DNA of 64,000 nucleotides from Gp6-AA40 sp035263125 (GTDB lineage: Bacteria > Acidobacteriota > Vicinamibacteria > Vicinamibacterales > UBA2999), in NCBI GenBank assembly GCA_035263125.1, contig DATFRP010000197.1, positions 36,212 through 100,211 of the forward strand, in the 5' to 3' direction. Under the pieces are notes generated by a model that saw nothing but the letters and a program-made list of their open reading frames with translations, was not told the DNA's origin and did not search any database. Shown here in pieces: positions 17,699-27,048 of the stretch. Every line of letters begins with the position of its first letter. The stretch's first letter is position 1. The position numbers and the translations under genes are program-made.

Positions 17699-17770
17699 CA
17701 GAGAGCGCGGAGACGACGATCAACGCAGAGGTCGCCGAAGCGCAGAGAACGCGGAGGCCTCAGCCACCTC
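17699..17770. repeat. purine-rich CGCAGAG-type intergenic repeat
   Basis: A run of imperfect units on the theme cgcAGAG / cgCGGAG (gagcgcggag, acgcagaggtcgc, gcgcagagaacgcggagg) precedes the acyl-CoA synthetase. Similar runs occur between genes in other soil bacteria. It ends about 14 nt before the ribosome site. Confidence 0.5.
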
Positions 17771-17794
17771 CGCGAGCCGCAGCAGGAGATCAGC

Positions 17795-19438
17795 GTGGCC
17801 CTCGCGTATTCGCACGGCACCTCTTCACGTCCGCTCCTCGGGCAGACGATCGGGGAGAACCTGCGCGAGACCGCCCGGCGTTTTCCGGACGCCGATGCTC
17901 TGATCGCCCCGCATCAGAACGTTCGACTGACGTATTCCCAGTTCGACGCCAGCGTCGATCGGCTCGCCCGCAGCCTCCTGGCGATCGGGATCGAGAAGGG
18001 TGATCGGATCGGACTCTGGAGTCCGAACTGCGCCGAGTGGGTACTGACGGAATACGCGGCGGCGCGCATCGGTGCGATCCTCGTCAACCTCAATCCCGCC
18101 TATCGCACGCACGAAATCGAATACACGCTGAAACAGTCGCAGTGCCGGCTTCTGCTGGCTGCCACCAGCTACAAGACGAGCAACTACGCGGCGATGATCC
18201 ATGAGGTTCGAGGCCGCATTCCGACGCTCGAACTGGCCGTGTTCTTTGGAACCAAATACTGGACCGACCTGCTGGACTGCGCGGCCGTCGTCAGACGCGA
18301 GGCGTTATCGGAGCGCGAGGCGACGCTCCAGTTCGACGACCCGATCAACATCCAGTACACCAGCGGCACGACAGGATTCCCGAAGGGCGCCACGCTGAGC
18401 CATCACAATCTGCTGAACAACGGATACTTCATCGGTGAGGGATGCCGTTATACCGAGTCCGATCGCGTCTGCATTCCCGTGCCGTTCTATCACTGCTTCG
18501 GCATGGTGCTCGGCAACCTCGCCTGTACTTCGCATGGATCGGCGATCGTCATCCCTGCCCCGACGTTCGACCCGACCGCGACACTGCGGACCGTCGAGGC
18601 CGAGCGCTGCACGAGCCTGTATGGCGTGCCGACGATGTTCATCGCCGAACTGGCGCTGCCGGACTTCAATCGCTACGACCTCTCGTCGCTGCGCACCGGC
18701 ATCATGGCGGGGTCGCCCTGCCCGATCGAGGTGATGAAGCAATGCGTCTCCGTGATGCACATGAACGAAGTGACGATCTGTTACGGCATGACCGAGACGT
18801 CGCCGGTGTCGACGCAGACAAGCGTGGACGATCCACTCGACAAGCGAGTCGGCAGCGTCGGCCGCGTGCATCCTCATGTCGAGGTGAAGATCATCGATCC
18901 CGATTCCGGACGCACTTTGCAGCGGAGTGAACCTGGTGAGCTCTGCACTCGCGGCTACTCCGTGATGCTCGGCTACTGGCGTGAGCCGGAGAAGAGCGCG
19001 GAGGCGATCGACGCCGGAGGCTGGATGCATACCGGCGACATGGCGACCATGGACGATCACGGCTACGTCAACATCGTCGGCCGCATCAAGGACATGATCA
19101 TTCGCGGCGGCGAGAACGTGTATCCGCGCGAGATCGAAGAATTTCTCTACACGCACCCCGACATCGTCGACGTGCAGGTGATCGGCGTTCCCGATCTGAA
19201 GTACGGCGAAGAGGTCATGGCGTGGGTGAAACTGCGCGCCGGCGCGGCGCCGCTCGACGCAGCGGCACTACGGCAGTTCTGTTGCGATCGGATTGCGCAT
19301 TACAAGATCCCACGCTACGTCCACCTCGTCGACGAGTTCCCGATGACGGTCACCGGCAAGGTGCAGAAGTACGTGATGCGCGCAAAAGCGGTGGAACTGC
19401 TCGGGCTGCAACAGGCGGCGAGCGTCGAGACCGCGTAG
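17795..19438 (+). CDS. AMP-dependent acyl-CoA synthetase (AMP-binding protein)
   Basis: 547 aa from GTG 17795, with AGGAG six bases upstream; the longer open frame runs into repeat sequence. Adenylate-forming motifs are intact: YTSGTTGFPKG (P-loop), YGMTETSP (A5), GWMHTGDMA (A7), GRIKDMIIRGGENVYP (A8) and the C-terminal catalytic Lys in TVTGKVQK. It activates a carboxylic acid, probably a medium- or long-chain fatty acid, to acyl-CoA through an acyl-AMP. No beta-oxidation genes adjoin it. Confidence 0.93.
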   Translation: MALAYSHGTSSRPLLGQTIGENLRETARRFPDADALIAPHQNVRLTYSQFDASVDRLARSLLAIGIEKGDRIGLWSPNCAEWVLTEYAAARIGAILVNLNPAYRTHEIEYTLKQSQCRLLLAATSYKTSNYAAMIHEVRGRIPTLELAVFFGTKYWTDLLDCAAVVRREALSEREATLQFDDPINIQYTSGTTGFPKGATLSHHNLLNNGYFIGEGCRYTESDRVCIPVPFYHCFGMVLGNLACTSHGSAIVIPAPTFDPTATLRTVEAERCTSLYGVPTMFIAELALPDFNRYDLSSLRTGIMAGSPCPIEVMKQCVSVMHMNEVTICYGMTETSPVSTQTSVDDPLDKRVGSVGRVHPHVEVKIIDPDSGRTLQRSEPGELCTRGYSVMLGYWREPEKSAEAIDAGGWMHTGDMATMDDHGYVNIVGRIKDMIIRGGENVYPREIEEFLYTHPDIVDVQVIGVPDLKYGEEVMAWVKLRAGAAPLDAAALRQFCCDRIAHYKIPRYVHLVDEFPMTVTGKVQKYVMRAKAVELLGLQQAASVETA

Positions 19439-19451
19439 GCGGTCGGAACCT

Positions 19452-19482
19452 GTCTCGCCGTCGCCTTGGCGAAGGCGGAGAC
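19452..19482. terminator. hairpin between convergent genes
   Basis: An imperfect palindrome, GTCTC-GCC-g-TCGCC-tt-GGCGA-a-GGC-g-GAGAC, fills most of the 48-nt gap between the convergent acyl-CoA synthetase and ADOP permease genes. It could act as a two-way terminator, though no T-tract follows. It resembles repeats near 1620 and 27508. Confidence 0.45.
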
Positions 19483-19486
19483 CCGC

Positions 19487-22138
19487 TTATTCCTGGCGCA
19501 ACGCGACCAACGGCTCGACTTGCGCCGCCCGGCGCGCGGGCACGTATGAGGCGAGCGCGGCCACGGCAGCGAGCAGGCCCAGAACGGCCGCGTACGTCGA
19601 GACGTCCCCCGGAGTCACACCAAACAGCAGCGTCCCCATCGAGCGCAGCACCAGCCACGCGGCCCCGACACCGATCGCCGCGCCTATCGCCACGAGGCGC
19701 AGCCCGCCGCCCACCACGGATCCCTTCAACCATCCGAGCGGTGCACCGAGGGCGATGCGAATGCCGATCTCCTTGGTGCGCTCCGCGACCACGAACGTGA
19801 GCAGCCCGTAGAGCCCGAGCGACGCCAGGATCAGCCCGCTCAATGCGAACGCGCCCGAGACCAGCGCGTTGAGCCGTTCGCGCGCGACGCTTTCCGCCAG
19901 CGCTCCTTCGAGTGTACGGATCTTCGTGACGGCAAGGTTCGAGTCGATGCGCCGGATCGCGGCGACCGAAGCGGCAGCGGTCGCACCTGGCTGACTGGTG
20001 CGGACGAAGAGCGTCATCCCAAACTCCGGCATCTGGCGATGACTGTAGAAGACGGTCGGCTGGGCGTTGTCCCTGACCGAGCCTTCGCTGACATCGCCGA
20101 CGACGCCGATGATCGGCAGATATGGATTGGTGTACTGCATCCACACCTTGACCGAAGCCGCCAGCGGATCGATGTCCTTCAGAAACTGCCTCGCAAACGC
20201 CTCGTTCACGATGAAGCTCTGATTCGGGCTGGCCTCGTCAGCGTCAGTGAACTCCCGCCCTCGAAGAACAGGAATTCGAAGCGTCCGGAAGTAGCCGGGC
20301 GTCACCACTCGGATGAGTGTCACCGGTCGCTCGGGCGGGGGCAGCTCCGGCGTGCCGAGACGATGCCACCAGCTGCCGCCGCGTGGTGGTCCGACGACCG
20401 CGAGACTGTTGGCGGCGGCGGCCGACTCCACACCGGGCAGCGCCCGAATGGCAGCCAGCGTCTGTGCGTAGAACGATGTGCGCTGTTCGGCCTTGTACCG
20501 CGCACCGGGGAGCACGAGTTCCATCGTAAGGACATTCTGCTTGTCGAACCCGCTGTTGGCTCCGTTCAACGCGATGATCGTTCGTACGAGCAGACCGGCG
20601 CCGCACAAGAGGATCACGGTCATCGCGACCTGGCAGATGACCAGCGCCTGACGGATCCGCGGTGAATGGGTCACAGTGAGGCCGCCGGCACGGATCGACG
20701 CGACCATCGACTGACCCGCAACCAGAATCGCCGGGACAATCCCTACGACAAGGCCGGTCATGACTGACAGACCGAGCGCGTACATCAGCACTCGACGATC
20801 GACGTACAGCTCGGGAACCCGCAGGAGATCTGCGGGTGCAAATGCCACCAGCGCATCGAGGCTGAGACGCGCCAGCGCCACACCCAGCGCGCCGCCGACG
20901 ACCGCAAGCAGCAGGCTCTCGACCAATAGCTGACGAATGATCGCGAGGCGGCCGGCGCCGAGTGCCGTCCGGATCGCAATCTCCCGCCGGCGCGACGCCG
21001 AGCGCGCCAGGAGCAGATTGGCCACATTGAAGCAGGCGATCGACAGGAGCACACCTACCGCCGCATAGAGCACGATCAGCGATGTCTGCACCTCACCCGT
21101 GAGCTCTTCACGAAGCGGGACGATCGTGACGCTGGAGTTCTTGTTGAATTCGTATGTCGCCGCCAGCCGCGCGCCGATCGCTTCCATTTCGGTTCGCGCC
21201 TCGCCAATGGCCACGCCCGGTTTCAGACGTGCGACCACGTTGACGAATCGCCCCGCCGTCTGCCGCCACGCCTCGTTGCGATCGAGCTGGATCGCACCCC
21301 ACATGTCGACGTCCTGATACAGGAACCGGAAGCCGGGCGGCATGACGCCGACGATTTCGACCGGCACGTCGTTCACGCGGATGATCCGGCCGACCGCCTT
21401 CGGGTCGCTGCCGAAGCGACTCTCCCACAGCCGGTGGCTCAAGACGCTCACAAGGGGCGCTTTCGGCCGATCGTCCTCTGGTGTCAGCGTGCGGCCAAGC
21501 AGTGGCTTGACGCCGAGCGTCGGAAAGAACTCCGCCGACACGACCTGCGAGTTCACCTGCAGCGGATCGCCAACCCCGGTCAGCGTTCCAGAAAACGCGC
21601 GGTAGACGGCAAATCCCCGGAGGGTTCGACTCTCCCGCTGCCAATCGAGCCAGTTGGCCGGCGACACCACATTGCGCATGCGGCGCGCACTGGTGCCGAA
21701 GGTGCTGCGTGGGAACGATTCGTAGACGGTCACGAGCTGCTCGCCATTCGGGTACGGCAGCGGCCGCAGCAGCAGCTGATCGATGACTGAGAAGATCGCC
21801 GTGTTCCCGCCGATACCGAGCATCAGTGTGAGCACGACGGCAGTCGTGAAGCCAAGGCTCTTCCTGAGCCCGCGGGCCATGTGCCGAATGTCGCGCATGA
21901 TGTCCTCGACGAGCGGCACGCCTTTCACATCGTGGCCGCGTTCCTTCTGGCGGAGCACGCTGCCGAACCGGCGGCGCGCCTCGCGCTGCGCCTCGTCATC
22001 GCTCATGCCGGCGCGCACGGATTCCCGAGCGAGCGCGTCGATGTGGAACGCCATCTCCCGCGCCATATCGTCATCGCGCCGGCGCCACGTGAAGAGGGCC
22101 ATGACCCGTCGGATGAAGCGAGGCATACGAAGGGCCAT
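19487..22138 (-). CDS. ADOP-type ABC transporter permease (MacB core plus two FtsX domains)
   Basis: 883 aa. An N-terminal cytoplasmic prefix (1-85, with AREMAFHIDALARESVRAGMSDDEA) is typical of permeases that follow PadR regulators in Acidobacteria. Then comes a membrane helix (about 95-115, GFTTAVVLTLMLGIGGNTAIF), a MacB-like periplasmic domain, three helices of the first FtsX domain (about 355-500), a second periplasmic domain and a final FtsX domain (about 760-880, ERTKEIGIRIALGA). No ATPase is encoded nearby, so it must borrow one. The gap to padR is one base. Confidence 0.93.
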   Translation of the reverse strand: MALRMPRFIRRVMALFTWRRRDDDMAREMAFHIDALARESVRAGMSDDEAQREARRRFGSVLRQKERGHDVKGVPLVEDIMRDIRHMARGLRKSLGFTTAVVLTLMLGIGGNTAIFSVIDQLLLRPLPYPNGEQLVTVYESFPRSTFGTSARRMRNVVSPANWLDWQRESRTLRGFAVYRAFSGTLTGVGDPLQVNSQVVSAEFFPTLGVKPLLGRTLTPEDDRPKAPLVSVLSHRLWESRFGSDPKAVGRIIRVNDVPVEIVGVMPPGFRFLYQDVDMWGAIQLDRNEAWRQTAGRFVNVVARLKPGVAIGEARTEMEAIGARLAATYEFNKNSSVTIVPLREELTGEVQTSLIVLYAAVGVLLSIACFNVANLLLARSASRRREIAIRTALGAGRLAIIRQLLVESLLLAVVGGALGVALARLSLDALVAFAPADLLRVPELYVDRRVLMYALGLSVMTGLVVGIVPAILVAGQSMVASIRAGGLTVTHSPRIRQALVICQVAMTVILLCGAGLLVRTIIALNGANSGFDKQNVLTMELVLPGARYKAEQRTSFYAQTLAAIRALPGVESAAAANSLAVVGPPRGGSWWHRLGTPELPPPERPVTLIRVVTPGYFRTLRIPVLRGREFTDADEASPNQSFIVNEAFARQFLKDIDPLAASVKVWMQYTNPYLPIIGVVGDVSEGSVRDNAQPTVFYSHRQMPEFGMTLFVRTSQPGATAAASVAAIRRIDSNLAVTKIRTLEGALAESVARERLNALVSGAFALSGLILASLGLYGLLTFVVAERTKEIGIRIALGAPLGWLKGSVVGGGLRLVAIGAAIGVGAAWLVLRSMGTLLFGVTPGDVSTYAAVLGLLAAVAALASYVPARRAAQVEPLVALRQE

Positions 22139-22139
22139 G

Positions 22140-22484
22140 TCACGCTCCTTGCTCGAGTGCCTTCAGCACCCGGGTCACCGCTTTCGAGAGGCGCAGCCAC
22201 GCCTCGTGTTCAGCCTGTGCGGCGGCGCGCCCTTTGCGAGTCAGCGAGTAGAACTTGGCCTTGCGGTTGTTTTCAGTGGCGCGCCACTCGGATTCGATCA
22301 GGCCCTGCTCCTCCAGCCGATACAGCGCCGGATACAACGAGCCCTCCTCAACCTTCAGCACATCGTCCGAGAGTTGATGGAGTCGCGTGGCAATGCCGTA
22401 GCCGTGATTGGCGCCCGTATTCAGGCTCTTCAGGATCAGCAGGTCGAGCGTGCCCTGCAGCAGGTCGAATTGTCGGACCGCCAT
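22140..22484 (-). CDS. PadR family transcriptional regulator
   Basis: 114 aa winged helix: DLLQGTLDLLILKSL at the start, the conserved EEGSLYPALYRLEEQGLI recognition wing, then KFYSLTRKG and a short C-terminal dimer helix as in the PadR-s2 subfamily. It is encoded one base upstream of the ADOP permease and probably represses the pair. A palindromic TCTA-CCC-TAGA just before its start is a candidate operator. Confidence 0.93.
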   Translation of the reverse strand: MAVRQFDLLQGTLDLLILKSLNTGANHGYGIATRLHQLSDDVLKVEEGSLYPALYRLEEQGLIESEWRATENNRKAKFYSLTRKGRAAAQAEHEAWLRLSKAVTRVLKALEQGA

Positions 22485-22486
22485 TG

Positions 22487-22497
22487 TCTACCCTAGA
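22487..22497. promoter_or_regulatory. candidate PadR autoregulatory operator
   Basis: TCTA-CCC-TAGA is a perfect inverted repeat beginning 3 nt before the padR start codon and overlapping its ribosome site; another TCTA follows at 22501. PadR proteins often repress their own operon through such palindromes. This site is assigned by position and symmetry only. Confidence 0.35.
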
Positions 22498-22528
22498 CGA
22501 TCTAAGGGAGCAAATGGTTGGCTAGGGT

Positions 22529-22548
22529 GGGCCGCCTGAAGGCGGCCC
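22529..22548. repeat. dispersed palindrome GGGCCGCC-tgaa-GGCGGCCC
   Basis: Perfect 8-bp stem with a TGAA loop, followed by CTACG. It has the same arms as the copies at 6187 and 7586. It lies between the padR operon and the downstream end of the xox operon. Confidence 0.75.
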
Positions 22549-22574
22549 CTACGTGGACGGCGGCCGCTACGAAG

Positions 22575-23018
22575 TCAACGCTTCGGCCAGCCGGCTGGCG
22601 GGACCCAGGGTCCCCTGTTCGGCCCGACCTCGTCGGGCCGGCCCGGCGGGAGCACCTTGTCGGTGCGCGCTCGGACGTAGAGATGGATCTGGCCGATCTG
22701 CTTGTCGTCGAGCAGCTTGTCCCACGCCTGCATGCCCTTGTCGGCACGGCCCTCGCGAACGATCTTGAGGAATTGCGCGGAGGTGAGCTTTCCGTTTTGA
22801 TCGGTGAGGTTGGGCGCGTTCGGCGTGCCGACGGCGTCGACACCGTGACAGCGATAACAGTACACGTGCCACCACTTCCACCCGTCGTAGATGTCCCTGT
22901 AGGTCGACGATCCGTTGCCCTGCGCGACCAGGACGGTTGGACCTGCGTCTCTGATGACATCGACCGCCGTTGAGAGGAAGACCGTCATGGCCGTCGCGAT
23001 CATCACGCGGAGGGTCAC
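22575..23018 (-). CDS. xoxG: cytochrome c of the PQQ-dehydrogenase operon (XoxG-like)
   Basis: 147 aa with an N-terminal export signal. One haem site (C54-Y-R-C57-H58) and a Met in KGMQAW that can be the sixth ligand. It is a class I cytochrome c. Its ATG overlaps the stop of the substrate-binding-protein gene by 4 nt, in an operon with a XoxF-type dehydrogenase. The natural role is to accept electrons from PQQ in the dehydrogenase. The symbol rests on context more than sequence. Confidence 0.85.
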   Translation of the reverse strand: MTLRVMIATAMTVFLSTAVDVIRDAGPTVLVAQGNGSSTYRDIYDGWKWWHVYCYRCHGVDAVGTPNAPNLTDQNGKLTSAQFLKIVREGRADKGMQAWDKLLDDKQIGQIHLYVRARTDKVLPPGRPDEVGPNRGPWVPPAGWPKR

Positions 23019-23839
23019 TTCGACACTCCCTTTCGCTCGATCAAGGGCACGTTGTACTCCTTCAGGATTTTCATGATGTCTGCACGGCGCGAATCGAGCA
23101 CTTTCTCCAGTGTCGTCAGGAGTGCCGTGTTCCCGGGCTTCACGCCCATCGACATGTCGAACGCGAACGGCAAATCACCGGGGGCGGACGGCACCGGTAC
23201 CATCACTAGCGGCAATTTCTGGCGCTGCACGTAGTACCCGGCTGCCGGCCCCCATACGATCGCCACATCGACTTTCCCACTCGCCACGGCGTCGATGATC
23301 GCGCTCGGCGGGTTCTCCGCCGAGTAGAACGTGGGGAAGCCGACCAGGTTCCCCACGACTCCCCTCTTCGACAACTCGTGGACGGGCGGAGGGTTCTCGT
23401 AGTCGTTGCCCAGGAGGTGGACGCCGATCTTCACTTTCTTGAGAACCGGATCGTCCAGCGACGTGATCTTCAGCCCCTTGTCTCTTGGATAGACGAAGAC
23501 GTACGTCGATCTGAAGTACGGCTTGGTCGTGCGCACGAGATCGTATTCCTTCGGGACGGCAATGACGACGTCGCATCGCCCTTCCTCGAGCGTGGCGTTC
23601 ATCGTGTTCCTGATGAACCCGCGCCGCTGGCCCCACCAGATGTAGCGCGTGGGCTCGCCGAGCTCCTTCGCCACGAGATCAGCGATCTTGTTTTCGAACC
23701 CTTCCTGCTTCTGGTTCGAGAACGGCATGTTCTCGGGATCGGCGCACACGCGGAATGCAGGCTTGCTAGACGTCTGCGCGAACGCGACGTTCGCGCAGAC
23801 GATACACGCGACGACCAGGATCGGACGCGATACGGTCAC
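23015..23839 (-). CDS. xoxJ: quinoprotein-dehydrogenase-associated solute-binding-like protein (XoxJ-like)
   Basis: 274 aa from GTG 23839, which overlaps the dehydrogenase stop (GTGA). Signal peptide to about residue 22 (VAFAQ). The fold is a periplasmic binding protein family 3: FRVCADPENMPFSNQKQEGFENKI, a shared signature of MxaJ/XoxJ, then DVVIAVPKEYD and VDVAIVWGPAAGYY. XoxJ proteins are thought to help mature or activate the dehydrogenase rather than import a solute. No ABC transporter genes accompany it, which agrees. Confidence 0.9.
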   Translation of the reverse strand: MTVSRPILVVACIVCANVAFAQTSSKPAFRVCADPENMPFSNQKQEGFENKIADLVAKELGEPTRYIWWGQRRGFIRNTMNATLEEGRCDVVIAVPKEYDLVRTTKPYFRSTYVFVYPRDKGLKITSLDDPVLKKVKIGVHLLGNDYENPPPVHELSKRGVVGNLVGFPTFYSAENPPSAIIDAVASGKVDVAIVWGPAAGYYVQRQKLPLVMVPVPSAPGDLPFAFDMSMGVKPGNTALLTTLEKVLDSRRADIMKILKEYNVPLIERKGVSK

Positions 23840-25614
23840 GGAAGCGCGAACACCGTGAGCACGCCGCCCTGGTTGCTGAAGTTCGCCAGATCCTTGAACG
23901 CGCCGATCGCGCCCAGGCCGGCCGTCGGATCCTCGAGACTCATGTCGGCAGCCACACCAATTCCCGACCATCCACCGACACCAGAGAGCACCGCCACGTA
24001 CTGCTTCCCATCGGGACCGACATACGTCATCGGGTTGCCGATGATCCCCGACGGCGTCTTGAACTTCCACAACAGCTCTCCCGTCTTCGCGTTCAGGGCC
24101 TTGAGCCAGCCTTCCATCGTCCCGTAGAAGACGACGTCCCCGGCGGTCGAGAGCGCGCCGCCCCAGGCCGAGAGTTCTTCCTTGATGCCCCACACTTTCT
24201 TGCCAGCCGTCGGATCCCACGCGATGAACTCGCCACGGTTGCCACCGGGGCCCGGCTTGCTCACCACGATCGCGCCGACATACGGCTGCCCTGCCTGATA
24301 CTTCACCTGCACGCCCTCGTAATCCATGCAGAGGTTGTTCGTGGGCACATAGAAGTAGCCGGTGCGCGGCGAGTAGGACACGGGCTGCTGATTCTTGCCT
24401 CCCATCGCCGACGGACAGATGTCCTTCGTGTTCATCTTCGATGAGGTGCGCTTCTCGGGATTCTCGACCGGCTTGCCGGTCGTGAGGTCGACGCTCTTCG
24501 CCCAGTTGACGGCGACGAACGGGTCGGCCAGCAGCAGCTGACCATTCGTGCGATCGAGCACGTAGGCGAACCCGTTGCGATCGAAGTTCACCAGCGTCTT
24601 GCGCATCTGACCCTTGATGTTCAGATCGACGAGGACGTTCTCGTTGATGCCGTCGTAGTCCCATGCGTCGTGCGGGGTCTTCTGATACGCCCACGCCGCC
24701 TTCCCCGTGTCCGGATTGCGCGCGAAGATCGTCATCGACCACTTGTTGTCACCGGGGCGCTGATCCGGGTTCCACGAACCCGGGTTGCCGGTGCCGTAGT
24801 AGAAGAGATTCAGCTCAGGGTCGTAGCTGTACCAGCCCCACGTCGTTCCGCCGCCGCGTTTCCATTCCTCGCCCTGCCACGTGTCGACGGACCCCCCGAA
24901 GCCGACTTCCGCCTCGGGGCCGGTGCTGTACATGCGCCAGATCTGTTTGCCGGTGTTGACGTCATTGGCGGTCACGAATCCACGCACGCCGAACTCGCCG
25001 CCGGAGATTCCGGATATGACCTTGTCTTTGATCACAATCGGTGCGGCGGTCACGGTCTGTCCGACCTTGTAGTCGCCCTGCTTGACCTTCCACAGCTCCT
25101 TGCCGGTTGCGGCATCGAGCGCGACGGTCGTCGTATCGAGCTGGTTCATGAAGATCTTCCCGTCGGCGAACGCCAGTCCGCGATTCACCGTATCGCAGCA
25201 CGCAATCGGAATGACCTTCGGGTCCTGCTTCGGCACGTACTTCCACTTCACGGGCGCGCCTTCCTTCGTCAGGTCGAGCGCATACACGATGTTGGGGAAC
25301 GGTGTGTGCACGTACATCGTGCTGCCCACGACGAGCGGTCCACCTTCGTGGCCGCGGAGGACGCCGGTCGAGAACGACCATGCGACCTTGAGATTCTTCA
25401 CATTGCTCGTGTTGATCTCGCTCACCGCGCTGTAGCGCGTCGACGCCGGGTTCTTGTTCTGCGATGTCCACTGTTTGTCGGCGTCCGTTGCGGGCGCCGC
25501 GGTCGCGGGTGCGGCACCGCCCGCGGTAGGCGCCTCGGCGACAGGCGTCGTGTTGCAGGCTCCGACCAATGCCGCAGATGCGACAACCATGAACAGCCGC
25601 GAGGGTCTCTTCAT
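23836..25614 (-). CDS. xoxF: XoxF-type PQQ-dependent alcohol dehydrogenase, predicted lipoprotein
   Basis: 592 aa eight-bladed propeller. The vicinal disulfide is at C139-C140 (IACCDT). Predicted metal ligands: E207 in GISGGEFGVRG, N277 in GTGNPGSWN and D319 in HDAWDYDG. Two residues after the catalytic Asp stands D321 (motif D-Y-D), the extra Asp that marks lanthanide-dependent XoxF; calcium enzymes have Ala there. Residues 1-20 look like a lipoprotein signal (ALVGAC) followed by an Ala/Pro linker, so it may be membrane-anchored, unlike the usual soluble form. First gene of an overlapping xoxF-xoxJ-xoxG operon. Confidence 0.93.
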   Translation of the reverse strand: MKRPSRLFMVVASAALVGACNTTPVAEAPTAGGAAPATAAPATDADKQWTSQNKNPASTRYSAVSEINTSNVKNLKVAWSFSTGVLRGHEGGPLVVGSTMYVHTPFPNIVYALDLTKEGAPVKWKYVPKQDPKVIPIACCDTVNRGLAFADGKIFMNQLDTTTVALDAATGKELWKVKQGDYKVGQTVTAAPIVIKDKVISGISGGEFGVRGFVTANDVNTGKQIWRMYSTGPEAEVGFGGSVDTWQGEEWKRGGGTTWGWYSYDPELNLFYYGTGNPGSWNPDQRPGDNKWSMTIFARNPDTGKAAWAYQKTPHDAWDYDGINENVLVDLNIKGQMRKTLVNFDRNGFAYVLDRTNGQLLLADPFVAVNWAKSVDLTTGKPVENPEKRTSSKMNTKDICPSAMGGKNQQPVSYSPRTGYFYVPTNNLCMDYEGVQVKYQAGQPYVGAIVVSKPGPGGNRGEFIAWDPTAGKKVWGIKEELSAWGGALSTAGDVVFYGTMEGWLKALNAKTGELLWKFKTPSGIIGNPMTYVGPDGKQYVAVLSGVGGWSGIGVAADMSLEDPTAGLGAIGAFKDLANFSNQGGVLTVFALP

Positions 25615-25636
25615 ATGACGCTCCTGTGTACGTAGT

Positions 25637-25715
25637 GTCCGGCTTCAGCCGGACGAGGTCCTAGTGTCCGGCTTGCTTGGCCGCCGTCGCGCACACACGC
25701 GAAGGCGGCAGCCGG
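25637..25715. repeat. dispersed palindromes upstream of xoxF
   Basis: A perfect hairpin GTCCGGCT-tc-AGCCGGAC lies at 25637-25654, beside GTACGTAG. A larger hairpin follows, with the outer arms GTCCGGCT (from about 25665) and AGCCGGAC (ending about 25715) and inner GCCGCC / GGCGGC arms. They fill the 110-nt gap between the alpha/beta hydrolase and xoxF, and could separate the two minus-strand transcripts. Confidence 0.7.
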
Positions 25716-25724
25716 ACCGTGTAG

Positions 25725-27026
25725 TCAGCGGTGCTTCCCTCCGCGCACATTCTTCTCAGTCCAATTGAGCAGGATGTCCGCGATCTCGAGATTCTTCTTG
25801 TCGAGCATCATCATGTGCGTCACACCGAGGATGCCCATGTCATCGAGCTTCAAGTACTCCGCCTTGGCTGTGCCCTGCTTCGACGCGCGTCGCGCGTTGA
25901 TGGTGTTGACCGTCTCCTGGCAGACGGGGCTCGTCGCCGTGTAGTCGCCCTTCACCGCCAGGTACGGGATGTTGTCGAAGTCGGCCGCGGTGAGCCCGCT
26001 GTTCGGCAGCGAGCACGACCCCTCGAGCGTGACCAGCCCTTTCAGCAAATCGAGGTGACCACGCTCCTTCAGGATGCGCGTCATGTGATGTCCCATGATT
26101 CCCGATTGTGAGTGGGTCACCACGATGGCGCCGCCCAGCCGCTCGACCAGCGTGGCCAGGTTCTGCGGCGTCCAGGTGTTTGCCGGCGACAGCGTCTTCG
26201 GATCGCACGACTCGCAGGTCGATCCGGGCAGCGTCGACTCCGCATTCGGTACCAGCTGCTTGTAGTACTCGAGGGCGAGGGTCTGATTCGACGTCGCGGG
26301 CGCTGGGCCGATCGCACCGGCACGCGACACGAGCCGTTGATCGACCGCGTCGAGCGGGAAGAGGGGTGCGACGTGTTGATACGCGTCGGGCTTGGGGTTC
26401 GGGTCGCGAGCATCCGCGTGCGGCACCAACGTGCCGGTCAGCACCGTCGACCCATCGGGCACCAGGTGACCGAACCACGCCGTCCATGCGCCGTTGTCGG
26501 TGATGCGGGCGAAGCTCGGAAGGATCTCCGCCGCCCCTTTCACGTTGCCGCTCGCAAGCCGCGCTTCGCCTTCGTGGATCACCGATTCGTCGAAGCCCGA
26601 GCGCCCTCGCCCAGCTTGATCGACAACATAGCTGGGCACACCGTGCCGGACGAAGTACGGATACCAGCCTTCCCGACCATCCGGCGTCGCCTCGAGACAC
26701 GCACCCGTGTGCGTCGAGCCGTGCACCATGATCACCGGCCAGCCCGCTCCGTACTTCTTGGCGGGAATCTGAAACTGCACGTACATCTGTCCGATCGTGA
26801 TCTGCTGCGGCGTCGGTGGAGCCGCAGGTGCGGGCGCTGCGCCCGGGGCGGGCGGCGGTGCGACGGTGGCGTAGTCGGTAATCTTCTGGACGCCGCCAAC
26901 GAAGAAGCTTCCCTGGTCCTCGATCACCAATGGTCCCCCCAGGAACTTCTTCGGAGCCTGAGCCTGTCCAGAGACACCGGTGAACATCACGGTCACCAGC
27001 ATCGCGACCAGTCGCGTGCATCTCAT
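25725..27026 (-). CDS. secreted alpha/beta hydrolase
   Basis: 433 aa from ATG 27026 with AAGGAGG nine bases upstream. Signal peptide to about residue 22 (SGQAQ), then a Pro/Ala-rich loop. Hydrolase core motifs: VIMVHGSTHTG (oxyanion-loop region), VVDQAGRGRSG, the nucleophile elbow THSQSGIMG, and a late His in GVTHMMMLDKKN. Three Cys near the cap (TCESCD, SPVC) may form disulfides. Similar secreted esterase-like enzymes are frequent in acidobacteria; the substrate is unknown. It follows the small lipoprotein by 22 nt. Confidence 0.88.
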   Translation of the reverse strand: MRCTRLVAMLVTVMFTGVSGQAQAPKKFLGGPLVIEDQGSFFVGGVQKITDYATVAPPPAPGAAPAPAAPPTPQQITIGQMYVQFQIPAKKYGAGWPVIMVHGSTHTGACLEATPDGREGWYPYFVRHGVPSYVVDQAGRGRSGFDESVIHEGEARLASGNVKGAAEILPSFARITDNGAWTAWFGHLVPDGSTVLTGTLVPHADARDPNPKPDAYQHVAPLFPLDAVDQRLVSRAGAIGPAPATSNQTLALEYYKQLVPNAESTLPGSTCESCDPKTLSPANTWTPQNLATLVERLGGAIVVTHSQSGIMGHHMTRILKERGHLDLLKGLVTLEGSCSLPNSGLTAADFDNIPYLAVKGDYTATSPVCQETVNTINARRASKQGTAKAEYLKLDDMGILGVTHMMMLDKKNLEIADILLNWTEKNVRGGKHR

Positions 27027-27048
27027 CGCCGCCTCCTTCAGAAGCGCT

